64,000 nucleotides of DNA from Henricia sp. BOLD:AAB3569 (GCA_037783545.1 JBBELK010000096.1:1488001-1552000); one strand, 5' to 3'. Shown: positions 31,700-43,292, counted from the stretch's first letter. The notes: generated by a model not told the origin, from the sequence alone. A program made the numbers and translations.

Positions 31700-33690
31700 T
31701 GAAACCACCGTCCGCCATTGTACCCCACCAAATACAATGCCTTGCCTAAACTGGTCATACTGTCTTCACTAGTCTACATGTGTTGAGTAGAATGCAAGCT
31801 ATAGTCCGGGAGCCCACTGGGATTTGATGTGACTTTTGCGCCCAAAAGGTTTGACTGCTAAAATGAGTTGTATGGACCGTGGTAACTGTGGAAAGGCAAT
31901 TCTTGCAAAACGGGGGTGGTGCGTTTGGGGAGGGGGACCGCTGACAAAACCCCCAAAAATCGGTTTTAATTAGACTTTCGCGCCCAAGCATAATTCCGGT
32001 ACCAAATGATAGCCAACAATGTGCCAATCACGAAATTACAACGTAAGAACGGAAAATATGTTGCGTAATTAATTTAAGAACGGTCTTAATTAGTCAAAAA
32101 ATCTGTTTTAATTAGACTTCCGCGCCCAAGCACAATTCTGGCACCATATGATAGCCAACAGCGTGCTGATCACAAAAATATAACGTAAGAACGGAAAATA
32201 TGGTGCAAATTTGGTTTAAGAACGGTCTTAATTAGTGCTTATTTAGCGCGCGCCGTTAGTAACACTCGAGAAAAGACTAACATGCAGCGAACCACGTGCT
32301 CACACACACGCACATTCGTACGTGGCGGTGGCGCGCGCTAGTCTTCTCACAGGGCATGTGTAGCTGTATGTGTATGCTGTACAATACAATGTACACAAGC
32401 CGTTCGTAAAGCGCATATAGCAAGTATTATGCGACTTCGATATTATGAAGTATGACTTAGATAATACAAAGCCGTTGTACATAGCTTATTTTGTTTCTAT
32501 TCCATGTAGTCCATGGGCTACCAGAACACCCCTCCCCCCCCCCTACCCTCCCCCTTGGGATTTTCAAGACAACTTTTTTTGGGAACCTTGACCATAGAGC
32601 TATTCAAATCAGGTTGTTTGCAAATTCCCTACTGGTGGGTGTGGCCGTGGGGGCGTATTTTCAAAACGGCCGCCAAAATCCCTGTTTTTGACCATGCCAC
32701 GTGGGAGGACGGGTTTTTCTTTTGGTACCACCGCTAAAAATGCATTGTAGAAATGGTGTCCCCCTCTTAAATGCTCAAAACCCCCTTAAAGAAATATTTT
32801 GAAAAATGGCTAACTATATCAGAACTCTGGAGGGCGCTGTTGACACAATTAAGTTAGCAAAGTTGTACTTTCAGGGGCGGATCCAGGCTTTTTTGAAAAA
32901 GGGGGGTCAGGTGAACTTCCCCCTTTCCAACCCTCTTTTTCTGGCATTGTACCAATGGCTGTCGGTTTTTGGTCCCTACCTTATTGCCTGGGATTCAACA
33001 GAATATTTGCCTTGAACTGATACGGTTATTTCAAAGAGGCCCTTTTTGGTGGGTTTTTTTTTGGAGGGGGAGGGGGGGGGGGGGGGGGGGGGGGGTAAGA
33101 AAGACCTCAAATACCAATATTTTATCCCCAGACCATTTGCCAGGTACTAAAACCATTATGGGGTGACACTTAGAACCAAAATACATACATGTGATGTAAG
33201 TCTGTGCTTGCATAACAGCACAAATAGGTTTTTAGTGATTTTAAGGGGGAAATTTCCCCCCCCCCCCTAACTCCTTATTCCACCAGTATTAATTTTGCAA
33301 ACAAGCAGATATTGCAATGGTACACTATCGGCTACCCAGAAAAAGTGGTCTCCAAAAATCCCGAGTGGGGGGGGGGGGGGGGGGGGGGGGGAGGGTTTCG
33401 GTTGGTAGGTAGCCCATGGACTAATGAGAGAAATGACTCTGTGGCATATGATTATACGGTTATAAGATAACATTACGGTGTTTATATAGGCCTATATATA
33501 CCTCCGTTATATAAATCATAAAGCGTGATTCCCATAAACGCGTGTTTGGGGAGCGATGTTCGGTGGGCAGTTAAGTTGCTTGGTCAGGGATGTGAGTAGT
33601 AAACAATACGAGGGAGGCAAATGGGAATCCAGTCACATAAAAGAGAACTTAACGTGGAAACGTTCTATACTTTTGAATACGAAAACATTG
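31700..33690. repeat. Left arm of a large fold-back (pairs with 35625-36570)
   Basis: The arm matches 35625-36570 in reverse orientation. Words include GCCATTGTACCCCAC, GGGAGCCCACTGGGATTTGA, TTAGACTTTCGCGCCCAAGC and CGCGCGCCGTTAGTAACACT. The arm is interrupted at 32507-33423 by an inserted element. It also contains an internal tandem of a module of about 150 bp (TTTTAATTAGACTT(T/C)CGCGCCC, twice). Arm identity is moderate by eye. The 1.9-kb loop 33691-35624 holds no gene. Confidence 0.75.
32507..33423. mobile_element. 917-bp TIR element inserted in the left fold-back arm, 3-bp duplication ATG
   Basis: The ends are TAGTCCATGGGCTACC and its exact reverse complement. The uninterrupted right arm reads TTCCATGAGAGAAATGAC at this point. 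Here the same sequence is split so that ATG occurs on both sides, giving a clean 3-bp duplication. Subterminal C- and G-runs (about 32529-32560 and 33366-33393) and a further G-run at 33067-33096 are present. A second hAT-like end word (CAGGGGCGGATCCAGG) lies inside at 32872. No transposase is seen. A 3-bp duplication occurs in PIF/Harbinger and CACTA elements, but the ends do not decide between them. Confidence 0.75.
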
Positions 33691-35624
33691 AAAAAAGGCC
33701 TGGGCAAATTTAAGAGCAAAAAGAGAAGTTAAAAAGAGGAAGTTTCACACATATACCTGTTATCCACAGTTTGCATGCCTGCAGACGTTTTATTGCGGAG
33801 GAACCATGAAATGAAATTCAAGTAACGTTACTAAATAATTGTATTGTGTTTGAATGAAACAACACCTGCTAAAATACAGAAATACAAACTTAAGGAATAC
33901 GCCGGGTTTTCCATTGTCCTGTAAGCCCAATACAACATTTTTTTGCAGTTCCTAAACTTCACGAGTTGACAAGAAAAATCCGACTCTATTCCAGATTCTG
34001 GGCGATATTCTTTCGATATTCTAGTGTTGACGGACAGCAATGGTAACAAACATGGTAACAAACACCACATGATTTTCCCAGTGTAAAATAGTACCCTTTT
34101 GGAAGAAATTGCCAACTGAAGGTGCTTTTTTAACATTAATTTATGCACACACAAAAAAATCTTATGTAACACTGTTATATCTGTTTTTAAAGGTTTTCCA
34201 ATCGTTATATCTAGATGAGCCTGGATCCGCCACTGGTGAACGGGAAACTGAGGTCCTTCTGGGAAATAAGGGATAATTTTTAAAAAAATCGACCTTAATT
34301 TAGTAAAAGGTGGTCCGTGAAATGATTCTTATTCGACTGGAATAAACATTATGCACCAGTACAGTTTACCACATCTTGGAGTGTTAGATTTGGAGTGTTA
34401 GATTATAAAAAAATAAATGGGCATGTTGGGCATGTGCACACCTGTCCAAAGCAGTCCGTGACATAGGGCTATATGCCCGGAGAAACTCACTTTAGGCATG
34501 TTTACACGGAGGTTGTTCCCCCGAGGGAACGAATCAAATGCATTTGTTGGGGCGTACTCTCGGGTTGGCGTAGTGATTCTTTATACCCAGCACGATATAT
34601 ATGACAAAGGGACTCCTCCTAACGCCCCTATACCTCAACCCACACTTCCCTTCAACGCACCCGCTCCCCCCCCCCCCCCCCCCGCCCCCACCCCCCCAAA
34701 ATAAAAGGAATTACTTTGGAATCCCTGGATGTTTGATACACAAATAATGGGGGAACAATGATGGGGGAATACCCTCTGCCACATATCGTGCTGCATTTTG
34801 TGAATTATTTATTACCATATGCCTGCAGTCATGCAACATATTTTTTGTTAAATGCCTCGAACAAACCGATGCTGTATAGTCATCTTTGTTTTATACTAAT
34901 TTGTATAACATAATTATACACGTGTTAAAATGTGAAGTGAACGCAATATTTTGGCCAACATTTCGAACATAAAAAAGAAACCGTTGTGTTACTCCAGGTT
35001 AGAGGCGATTTGTTTTTCTGGTATGGGTTAATGCGGATAACGTTTCCACTTGCCCATGCCTTTTTTTTTATCGATATAGAGCTCTATTCCTTAGCGTTGA
35101 TCTACATCCCAGATTAAGATTTAGGTATGAACACAGCCTATGATACATGTACATTAGGTTTAGGAGAGGGTATGGTTTGAAAGTCTGTGCTTTGCATGAT
35201 AAACCTCACAACACTCGTCCCTTTTCTGAAGATTTGTTTTTTTTACTGATACAGAAGCGCTTATATCGGGGTGTATACACGCTACTTCACGCAATATGCT
35301 ATAGCCCTAAAATGAGAAACTAAGAGGAAAATTAAACACCCTCTGGAAAAACCTTGCAAACAACCCATTTAAACAATAATAATGATTAATTCGGTACACG
35401 ACCCATTTAGTTCCAAAACCCAGGCTACAGCGGGACGTGTTGAAATATTTCAAATATTAAAAAAAATGGACAACTTTCTTGCCTGTATTTTGCAACATTA
35501 TTATTAAATTATAATGGGGAAATTACGATGGCAACAAATCCCTGCAATGAAACGTCTTCAAACATGCAATCTGCATGTGAAACTCAACTTTTCAGTTGAT
35601 TTCCTCATTGCTCTTGAATTTTCG
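33691..35624. other. Loop between the fold-back arms, intron 1
   Basis: No gene is seen. It contains a diverged copy of the 28670-28860 repeat near 33900-34130, a hAT-like end word CCTGGATCCGCCACTG at 34220-34235, and a C-run near 34666-34696. Confidence 0.45.
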
Positions 35625-36570
35625 TGTGCAAATGTACAGAAAGTTTCCACTTTTTTTCTCTTTATGTGTCTCAATTCCCATTTGCCTTCTCGTATTGTTT
35701 ACAGCTCACATCTCCGAGCAAGAAACTGCCTATACCGAACACGGCCCCAAAACATGCATATAGGCCTATATACTAGGGAATCACGCTTGCGGAGGTACAC
35801 TGTAATGTTATCGTATGACTGTATAATCCCATGCCAAAGTCATTTCTCTCATGGAAAAGAAGCAAAAAATAAGCTATAAACAACGGCTTTTTAATATCGA
35901 AGTCCAGTATCATTGTACAGCGCACACTAGCTACACATGCCCTGTAAAAAGACTAGCGCGCGCCAGCGCCACATACGAATCTGTGTTTAACGTTTGTGTG
36001 TGTGTGAGCGCGTGGTTCGCCGCATGTTAGTCTTTTCTCGAGTGTTACTAACGGCGCGCGCTAAATTAGCACTAATTAATACCGTTCTTAAACCAAATTT
36101 GCACCATATTTTGCGTTCTTACGTTATATTTTTGTGATCAGCACGCTGTGGGCTGTCACATGGTGCCAGAATTATGCTTGGGCGCGGAAGTCTAATTAAA
36201 ACGTATTTTTTGACTAATTAAGACCGTTCTTAAATTAATTACGCACCATATTTTCCGTTCTTACGTTATAATTTCGTGATTGGCACATTGTCGGCTATCA
36301 TTTGGTACCGGAATTATGCTTGGGCGCGAAAGTCTAATTAAAACCGATTTTTGGGGGTTTTGTCAGCGTCCCCCTCCCCAAACGCACCACTCCCGTTTTG
36401 CAAGAATTGCCTTTCCACAGTTACCACGGTCCATACAACTCATTTTAGCAGTCAAACCTTTTGGGCGCAAAAGTCACATCAAATCCCAGTGGGCTCCCGG
36501 ACTAATATGGCCGGGGAGCAGTCTAGGCCAAGCACTGTTCGTGGGGTACAATGGCGGCCATCCTCTTGCA
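35625..36570. repeat. Right arm of the large fold-back
   Basis: Reverse-orientation counterpart of 31700-33690, without the 917-bp insertion. Both arms share the GCGCGCGC-rich block with TCTCGAGTGTTACTAACGGC and the CGTTCTTACGTTATA word. Confidence 0.75.
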
Positions 36571-37169
36571 ACAGTGCCCCTTTAACGCACTCCCTAACTC
36601 CTGCGTACAGTGGCCCTGTTGAAAAAGGCCCCATTTGGCGGTGGGACTAGCGAGAGAAATCTTGTCGCCTCTGCTGGACCAATCAGGACGCTTGCAGTGC
36701 ATTGTGCAGCACGATTGCAGGCATTCAAATGTAACGCGCGCAGATTGTAAACACCGTGCATGCATGTGATACATGTACTCGGTAATGCTGGCCGTTGTCC
36801 GCGTCGGCGATTGGCTGCTATTTAAAGCATATTGGGGAATCCGTTCCATTACATTCGTCAGCATGCATCCCTGTTATTAATTTGAAAAACTGTGGAGTAA
36901 ATAAGGTTCGTCGTTTGAAAGTTTGGTAGGAATGGGACAGTCATAAGGAACCGAACCCAATACAATTTCTGGAAAGTATAGAAATTGTTTCTTTTCGGCA
37001 TAACATGACCGAATTGATTAAATTACATCAAAATGACTCGGGCGTGAGTTGGCTTAAGACAACAGCCGGCTCGCTCCACAGATTTGCGTGTATTTCCTCA
37101 GGGTATTGTCACGTCGCTTTGCAGAGTAGAAATTCCCTGAGATCTCAGGATGAATGGCGGCCGGCGCAT
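36571..37169. other. Intron 1 sequence
   Basis: I see no gene. CCAAT-like words (GACCAATCAGG, CGATTGGCTG) and TATTTAAAG occur near 36680-36825, but the spacing is not that of a normal promoter and no plus-strand ORF follows. Confidence 0.35.
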
Positions 37170-37231
37170 GGGGGTTGGGGGGAGGGGGGGTGGGGGGGGG
37201 GTGGGGGTGGGGGGGGGGGGGGGGGGGGGGT

Positions 37232-37268
<37 letters not shown>

Positions 37269-37301
37269 GGGGGGGGGGGGGGGGGGGGGGGTGGTGGTGG
37301 T
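37170..37301 (+). repeat. 132-bp nearly pure G tract
   Basis: Almost all bases are G, with about ten T or A interruptions, ending in GTGGTGGTGGT. On the strand of the carboxypeptidase transcript it reads as poly-C. It would form G-quadruplexes readily and is a hotspot for length change and assembly error. The apparent glycine- or proline-rich ORFs across it are not genes. Confidence 0.9.
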
Positions 37302-38108
37302 CTCGCTACCCCACCTAAGAGGAGTAGGGATTGTCAATTTTCGCGTGTCAAAATCAGCACCCTTGGGGCAAAATTTAGTTGATAAAAATCCCCACCCACG
37401 GGTGCAAAACATTCGCGTCTTGCTATCAGATGCACAGACATTTTTTTCAATAAAGAAACGTGACCAAACCCACCTAAGGGGTGGAACAGCGCAGGGGGAG
37501 GGGAAACAATTGCTAGGTGTATTATGTATTGGCTGTTTTCGAGCAATCGTTTGTGGAAAAACTACCATACACGTTCGCCAGTTTAGACATCATGCACTGT
37601 CTATGGAGCATGACATAACAAAAAGAAGTGTTTTCAAAGAAAAACGTGATATTTTCTCATTGGTAAAATCATGTTTCCTGACCAAATGTTTACTTTCTGG
37701 GGCATTATCATGTCATATTAGGAAGAATTAGTGGCGAACGTGTATGGTATTTAGGCCTATACCGCGTTATATCATTCACTCGCATTCAAAATCGTATTTT
37801 ATAACACTTTAAAGCCCGTATGCTGTTATGGACGATTTGCAATGTCCGAAAATGTTATTCAACCATTTGACCGGAAAAACCTTAAATGGAAGATAATGGT
37901 TCCCACTGTCAAATGCAAGATTTTGCCCGAGATTATATCTTTTTATGAGGAAACGGTAATTGAAAATGAATTTACATGTATATGAATGTGTGTGTACACA
38001 ATTTTTTTTAAACAAAAGAGCGCCTTAATATAGCACATTTTCTCGAAATGGACACCATTTTCCATTGTTTTCTCTGGACACTTTTTGTCATTACACAATT
38101 ATCCATAC
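37302..38108. other. Intron 1, right end
   Basis: I see no coding sequence. The segment 37640-37740 is a dispersed repeat shared with 7720-7800. Confidence 0.5.
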
Positions 38109-38283
38109 CTTGTACTGATTTTCCAATGCTGTAGATGTGACTGTTGTCCGGAAACTCGTTTTTCAATGACGACATCACTGACGTCAGCTGCGCATGGTTG
38201 TGGTACTCAAACTTCACAATAGGCAGAGCGCTTACTGCGCATGACGTCACGAGCAGGAGCCAGTGCACATACTCGGACCACAT
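38109..38283 (-). CDS. Metallocarboxypeptidase (M14, CPM/CPD-like), exon 1 with signal peptide
   Basis: The exon starts at the ATG at 38283 and encodes MWSEYVHWLLLVTSCAVSAL, a typical signal peptide. Next come KFEYHNHAQLTSVMSSLKNE and HIYSIGKSVQ, the start of the carboxypeptidase domain (F-YH----L---L in the family, then SIGKSV-GR). The donor GTATGG lies below 38109 and the exon ends in phase 1, matching exon 2. No propeptide is visible, which fits the CPN/E subfamily rather than digestive CPA/CPB. Two TGACGTCA octamers lie within the exon. The 5'UTR and promoter cannot be placed. Confidence 0.92.
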
Positions 38284-39763
38284 GGCGAAACAGTTATCGA
38301 TTTCACTTCCAAATCAGCCGAAGAAATTGGTTATTTTATGGAAATTGGGGAAAGGAATAAAAAATAACAACGGGGAAAGTAAACACAAAATTCACACCAA
38401 GCAAACGTTCGCGTAGTTTTCCGCCTTCTAACATATACGTTATTATTTTGTTCTGCCTGGTAAATTCCGGTTGCCCTTATTTTAAAAGCATATGTATGTA
38501 TAGTGTATGCCTGAAACAATAACAAAATGAGTAACACTTCCGTCCCACTAATAAGCCATTCCACAGACGCTTATGATCTGACGAAACCACAGAATGCAAT
38601 ACCGTACTCGACAATGCATTGGGTCATGGAAACGCCCATCTTATAGTGTCATAAAACCCAACTTTACCCCTCTAAAAATATTAGGACATATTTATTCATT
38701 TATCTCACGTTTTTATTTACTGCTAAATGAGTTTACTCGACTGTTGCTATACGTTACTTACCCATAACCAAATTATGAATGCTTCTTCAGTCTTCAGACT
38801 CGAAAACGGGGTTACGCGCACTTTTTTTTCACTCGTTGATAATTTTTCAGTTGAATAATATATAGTGAAAACGGTGGTGTCATATCCATGTGTCATATAG
38901 ATATCCATCTATCTGAGCTGCGACGACTCGGGTGCATGCTTTATTAATACTGAATATGGAAATAATGACACATTTCCGATTGGTCAACTGGGCCCAGTTC
39001 CTTTTTGTTAACAACGTGGATCAGTGTTGCTGCACGACGCAGCGGAAACCATGACCTCATACGTGGTCTACGGTAACATATCAAGCCCTTCCGGCTTGTC
39101 TGGGATTGACAGATGATAGAGTTTAACTGAGCAATTAAAACAAAAGAAAGAAAATGTTCAACAAACTGAAAAAGGTTACACTCTTTAAACTCACGGGCTT
39201 TACAAAATGATACTATACCTTTCCAAAAGATATCTTGCGAAAATGGTGGTGATCGAGTTCAAGGTGTGAGTTATCTTGCTTGGAGCATATCCAGTTTTTA
39301 GTCGTCGCGAAAAGGTGGGGTGGCCTGGGGCGGAAGCATTTGATAGTAGGTGCTTAATAATTTTCCTGTTCATTATTTATAAATGTATGTTAGTTTTCGG
39401 AATAATTACTTGTACATTTAATTCATGATTGCAAATATCCTGTTTTCTTCTCATAATAGTAATTTAGGGAGATATTTTATATAATTTTCGAAATAAAATG
39501 AAATCAATTTCTGGAAGAAAACAAATCGGAGCACGTTCCTTTAAGAACAGACTCGGGATGACGTTGTTGTTGTTGCTGTTGTTGTTAATTTTATGGCATC
39601 TTCGGTAACTAAGGCCCTTTATGCCATTAACTATACGGGTTTAGCTTTAACTATACTTTATTATCAACTTGAGATGACGAAGAAGGAGTTGCAGTTTTAG
39701 AAGTGGGGGAAAATACCCAGGGGAAAACCCACGCGTTTAAGTAGGGACTGCAAACCCAATTAA
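38284..39763. other. Region upstream of carboxypeptidase exon 1
   Basis: The promoter or 5'UTR of the minus-strand gene should lie here, but no feature is decisive. CATAAAATAACCAATTTC (minus strand, near 38320-38335) is TATA- and CCAAT-like. A GTT-rich simple repeat lies at about 39564-39590. I see no ORF of note. Confidence 0.4.
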
Positions 39764-40816
39764 CATAGAGGATTTCCATCACTTCCTGCTGCTCGCGAGC
39801 GCCCGGAAGATCTGTATCAACGCCTTGTAGCGTTTGTTGAAGACGGCCTTCTCCTTCGCGACTCCGGCATATGCCATCATGGCATACCCATTATGGAAGA
39901 TGAGGAGCTCACCCCCACACTCGAAAATGTTATCGTACTCACGTGGCTGAGGCTCATCCACCCCACCCTCCCTAGACTTGTCAAACAACGCTATGGTACC
40001 GAACTCCGCTCACGCACACTGGCATCTATCAAACCCGAGATCTCACAAGCCCTCGACTCCCTCCTGGATGAACTCCACACATCCGAGGACGCACGATCAA
40101 TGCGCACTTCCACCTTTCGGCCAACCTCGTCCACGAGACCGAAACCTAGAAAGACGACACCGCAACCACAGAACAGTAAACCGTTCAAGTCGTGTCCACT
40201 GTGTAAGCAGGTTGGTCGATCAGACTCTCTCCACTTCCTTAGCGAGTGCCCACACTTACCCGAACGAGACCGCAAATACATAGCGAGAGCTCGCCAAGTT
40301 GCCAGCATTTACGAAGAGGTGGATGACTCTAATGAGGAAACCCTTGAGCATACATGTGTACCAGTCGACCAGTTCCCTGAACCATCCGCACTCCGTGTCC
40401 AAATTCGTCAATCTCCATACTTTGACGCATTTCTTGGCCATCACGTGACACGCATCATAATCGACAGCGGAGCAACTGGAAATCTGATTCGCAACTCTAC
40501 AGCCACAGAACTTGGGGTCAAGATCTCAAAGAGTTCCCAATCGGCACACCAGGCAGACGGATCATCCCCCCTGAACGTCGTAGGGAAGACCAAACTAACC
40601 CTCACGAGAGATAGCAGAAACTTTCAGTTCGAGGGCCTCGTCGTAGAAAATCTTGACGTCGAAATTTTGGCTGGTACTCCATTCATGGAAATCAATGACA
40701 TTTCAATTCGGCCAGCCAAACGCCAAGTTATTCTGGGTGACGGTACTACCTACCTGTATGGTTCCGAAGGAAAGCCCCCCTCAAACCATACGGTTCGTCG
40801 AGCCCATGTACTCTGA
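39764..40816 (+). pseudogene. Gag-protease ORF of the gypsy-like element
   Basis: The frame is open from 39764 and its first ATG is at 39893. The sequence before the ATG (RPEDLYQRLVAFVEDGLLL) already looks like gag, so the true start has been lost. A zinc-knuckle-like CPLCKQVGRSDSLHFLSEC (Cys-x2-Cys-x9-His-x4-Cys) is followed by a retropepsin active site, IIIDSGATGNLI, near residue 193, and AGTPFMEINDI further on. The frame closes at TGA (40814-40816). Protein-like sequence resumes in the same frame (VWPGEFIEVQLPSDVF), so this TGA interrupts a formerly continuous polyprotein. A CGA-to-TGA change at a CpG would explain it. Confidence 0.82.
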
Positions 40817-41159
40817 GCCCCCTCCCATGGCACTACCGTATGGCCGGGTGAGTTCATCGAAGTTCAACTTCCCAGCGACGTCTTCACAAATGACAACCTT
40901 TTCGCACTCGAGCCCCGCACCGACACAAGTGCCAAATCACAGTCGTTGACTCTATGGGCCCCTCCAAGCCTCATACATAGTGTCGCTGGCAAAGTGCGCA
41001 TCCCAAATCTCACCACCGAGCCCCGCGTTCTACGACGACAGGAACAATTCTGCCAAGTACGGTCATTGTTCATACCTCAAATGCCCGATGAACAATCAGC
41101 CACCCCGACAGTCACCAAACCTGCTCCCCGCCAGCGCCCACGCACACCCAACGCGGCCC

Positions 41160-42128
41160 CTCGCTTCTCTGTCTCTGTCGCTTCGCCCATTAGACGGCCC
41201 TCTCTCTGTGATCCGCACAGACCCAGCACCAGGCTTCACTCGGCTAGTCCAGGACAAACTCCTCCAACAACATCGAATTTGTATTGAGATTGGCCGTATC
41301 AAAAACCCCAACAAGAACCCAAACGCTGAGAAAGCAGTTCGCGAATTGGAAGACGAGCTACTACGCCAAGACCCAACCGGCAGTCCAGCAACACCACTCA
41401 CGCTTTCGCTTGCCACCGCAGTCTTGAACTCTCGTATTCGTAACCGAGGTTTGTCGGCACGCGAAATGTGGTTCCAACGCGACCAATTCACCAACCAACA
41501 GATTCCGTTTGCTGATCTTAACATGATCCAGGCCCAGCACCAACATCGTACTTGTAACCACCCGCACAGCGAAAAATGCAAAGCCCCTCTGAAGTCTCCT
41601 CCACCTGACACACCGGTTGAGGTTGGCGACCTGGTTTACCTATACAGTGACCGCAACAAGTCTTGTGCACGAAGTCGCTATCTTGTCTCGTCTGTCGACG
41701 GTCTGTGGTGCAACATCCGCAAATTTGTTGGCTCCCAACTTAGGAGCATCTTGTACCGTGTCAAGAACTCTGAGTGCTACAAAGTTCCCTGCAATTTGGA
41801 TCGTACCCTGCAACACTTTTGCAATTATAACGCCCACGATGATGATGATTACTCCGAACCTGTGCCACAGCCCCCCAAACCGTCGGACATTCCGCATGAA
41901 CTATCTGCTCCAGCCGATAGTACATCCGACGCCGTTTCCGACAGTGCCCATCCAGCTCCAGATTCTAGTCCCAATGTAACCATGACTAATGACTCGTTTG
42001 CTGATCAGCCTGACACATCTACAAGTGTTTCACAAGAGATGCCTAACCCATCACATACTCAACCCAGACGCTCCAGTCGTCAGCGCCGCCCCCCACCCCC
42101 CCGGTCACTTGAAAGACTTTATTGTTGA
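41160..42128 (+). pseudogene. Integrase C-terminal part of the gypsy-like element
   Basis: The frame contains GPLSVIRTDPAPGF (second catalytic Asp), IGRIKNPNKNPNAEKAVREL with the catalytic Glu region, and LSLATAVLNSRIRNRGLSAR. It continues with EMWFQRDQFTNQQIP, VGDLVYLYSDRNKS and LVSSVDGLWCNIRKFVGSQL, an SH3-like DNA-binding C-terminus. A proline/serine-rich tail ends in RRSSRQRRPPPPRSLERL. The first catalytic Asp and zinc domain are missing, so integration activity is not expected. The frame differs from that of the upstream linker, consistent with a deletion junction. Confidence 0.85.
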
Positions 42129-42589
42129 CTTTTGATTAGTCTGTTGGAAACTTTTCTATGTTTGGGGCAGAATAATCCCCAAAGGCTCGAGGGTAGTCCA
42201 CCCCTATGACAGCCTTCCTGTTTTTTCCTGTGTTATAGTGTTACTTAGGTTCAACATTGCATTATCATGTTTATTTCTGTTCGCCTGTTGCCCTTGTTTG
42301 ATTGCTCGCTGTAATCTCCCGATTTGACTGTTCTATCTTTATGAGGACATTCTACGTTTGGACCTTTTGTCCGTTTGATTGCCATCTTTTCCCCTTTTAA
42401 AATAATGGACTAATGGTAAATAGAAGGAGTCACGCCAGTTCAGTCTAGCGCCCTCTGGTGTTCGCCTTTACTTCACTTCCTGTTTTGGTTTTCACTGTTT
42501 GGATTGTGATAATACTTGACCTGTTTGCAGTATTAAAAGCCATAGTTTCTCATGAAAACGAGTTCTATTTTGATCGTGTATGTTTGGAC

Positions 42590-43292
42590 ATCCAACTATA
42601 TACTACTCCCATAGTGGAGCTGGGGGTAGAGTTAAACCATAAATTGAGTTGGGCAGATCATATAAGTAGTGTAACCTCAAAATCATAAAAAATATTGGGA
42701 CTTCTTCGCAGAAACCTACAAAGCTGTTCAACAAAAGTAAAGGAGATTGCTTATAAAACACTTGTCAGACCCAAACTTGAGTACTGTGCCAGTATATGGG
42801 ATCCCTACCACCAAGACCAAAAGGATAGACTGGAGGCCGTACAACGTAGGGCAGCCAGATTTGTCTGCAGTGATTTCCGGCGCAAGAGTAGCGTGTCGTT
42901 GATGATTAGCAATCTTGAATGGAAGTCATTGGAAGAGCGTAGGACAGTATCCAGACTGACGCTTTTGTACAAGTCTGTACATCGACACTGATCATTTTCA
43001 ACTCAAACCTGGGGGGCTAGTTGCTACAAGAATATCCACCCACCAACAAGAAAAGATTGTTTTAAATACTCCTTCTTTCCTCGAACTTTTGCTGAGTGGA
43101 ATCTCTTGCCTGCAACGACTCGTGAGACCGTTTCAGTTGAGATCTTTAAGACCAAAGTCAATGAGATGCAGCTGTCCTCGTTCCTAAGTTGCCCACTATT
43201 ACAATTTTAGTCTACCAGCTGCGCCTGCGCCTGCAACTGATATATCCCGACGAGGAGATTGTTGCAGTATTTGACAGATACATATACAGAGA
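42590..43292 (+). mobile_element. Jockey-superfamily non-LTR element, 3' fragment
   Basis: Frames contain VELGVELNHKLSWADHISSV, LGLLRRNL, IAYKTLVRPKLEYCASIWDP and RLEAVQRRAARFVCSDFRRK. These are the thumb and C-terminal region of a reverse transcriptase of the CR1/L2/RTE-X type. A further shifted frame has TFAEWNLLPATTRE. In-frame stops at about 42686 and 42989 kill it. The 3'UTR runs to an ACAGATACATATACAGA tail near 43270-43292. The element is truncated 5' at about 42590, within or beside the end of the gypsy-like element. Confidence 0.82.

Larger units (their letters stand above)
39764..42450 (+). mobile_element. Ty3/gypsy-like LTR retrotransposon, internally deleted
   Basis: From left to right there are gag with a zinc knuckle, an aspartic protease, a post-protease linker, then directly the second half of an integrase and its C-terminal tail. 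Reverse transcriptase, RNase H and the integrase N-terminus are missing, so a central deletion near 41100-41160 joined the two parts. After the stop at 42128 a non-coding stretch leads to a purine-rich word (AATAGAAGGAG, near 42420), where a 3' LTR could begin. No 5' LTR or second LTR was found, so the borders are uncertain. Confidence 0.8.

Noticed and set aside
32872-34235. A 1.36-kb hAT-like element bounded by CAGGGGCGGATCCAGG and CCTGGATCCGCCACTG
   Set aside because: The ends point toward each other but no target duplication is seen, and one end lies inside the 917-bp insertion, so they are probably not a pair.
36680-36830. CCAAT/TATA promoter on the plus strand
   Set aside because: The TATTTAAAG word is only a few bases from the CCAAT word, and no gene follows in that direction.
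37005-37731. Glycine-rich and proline-rich ORFs of 125-193 codons
   Set aside because: They are translations of the poly-G tract and its edges.
40256-41897. Antisense ORFs across the gypsy-like element, and those across the Tx1-like array
   Set aside because: They mirror real coding frames and contain no independent motifs.
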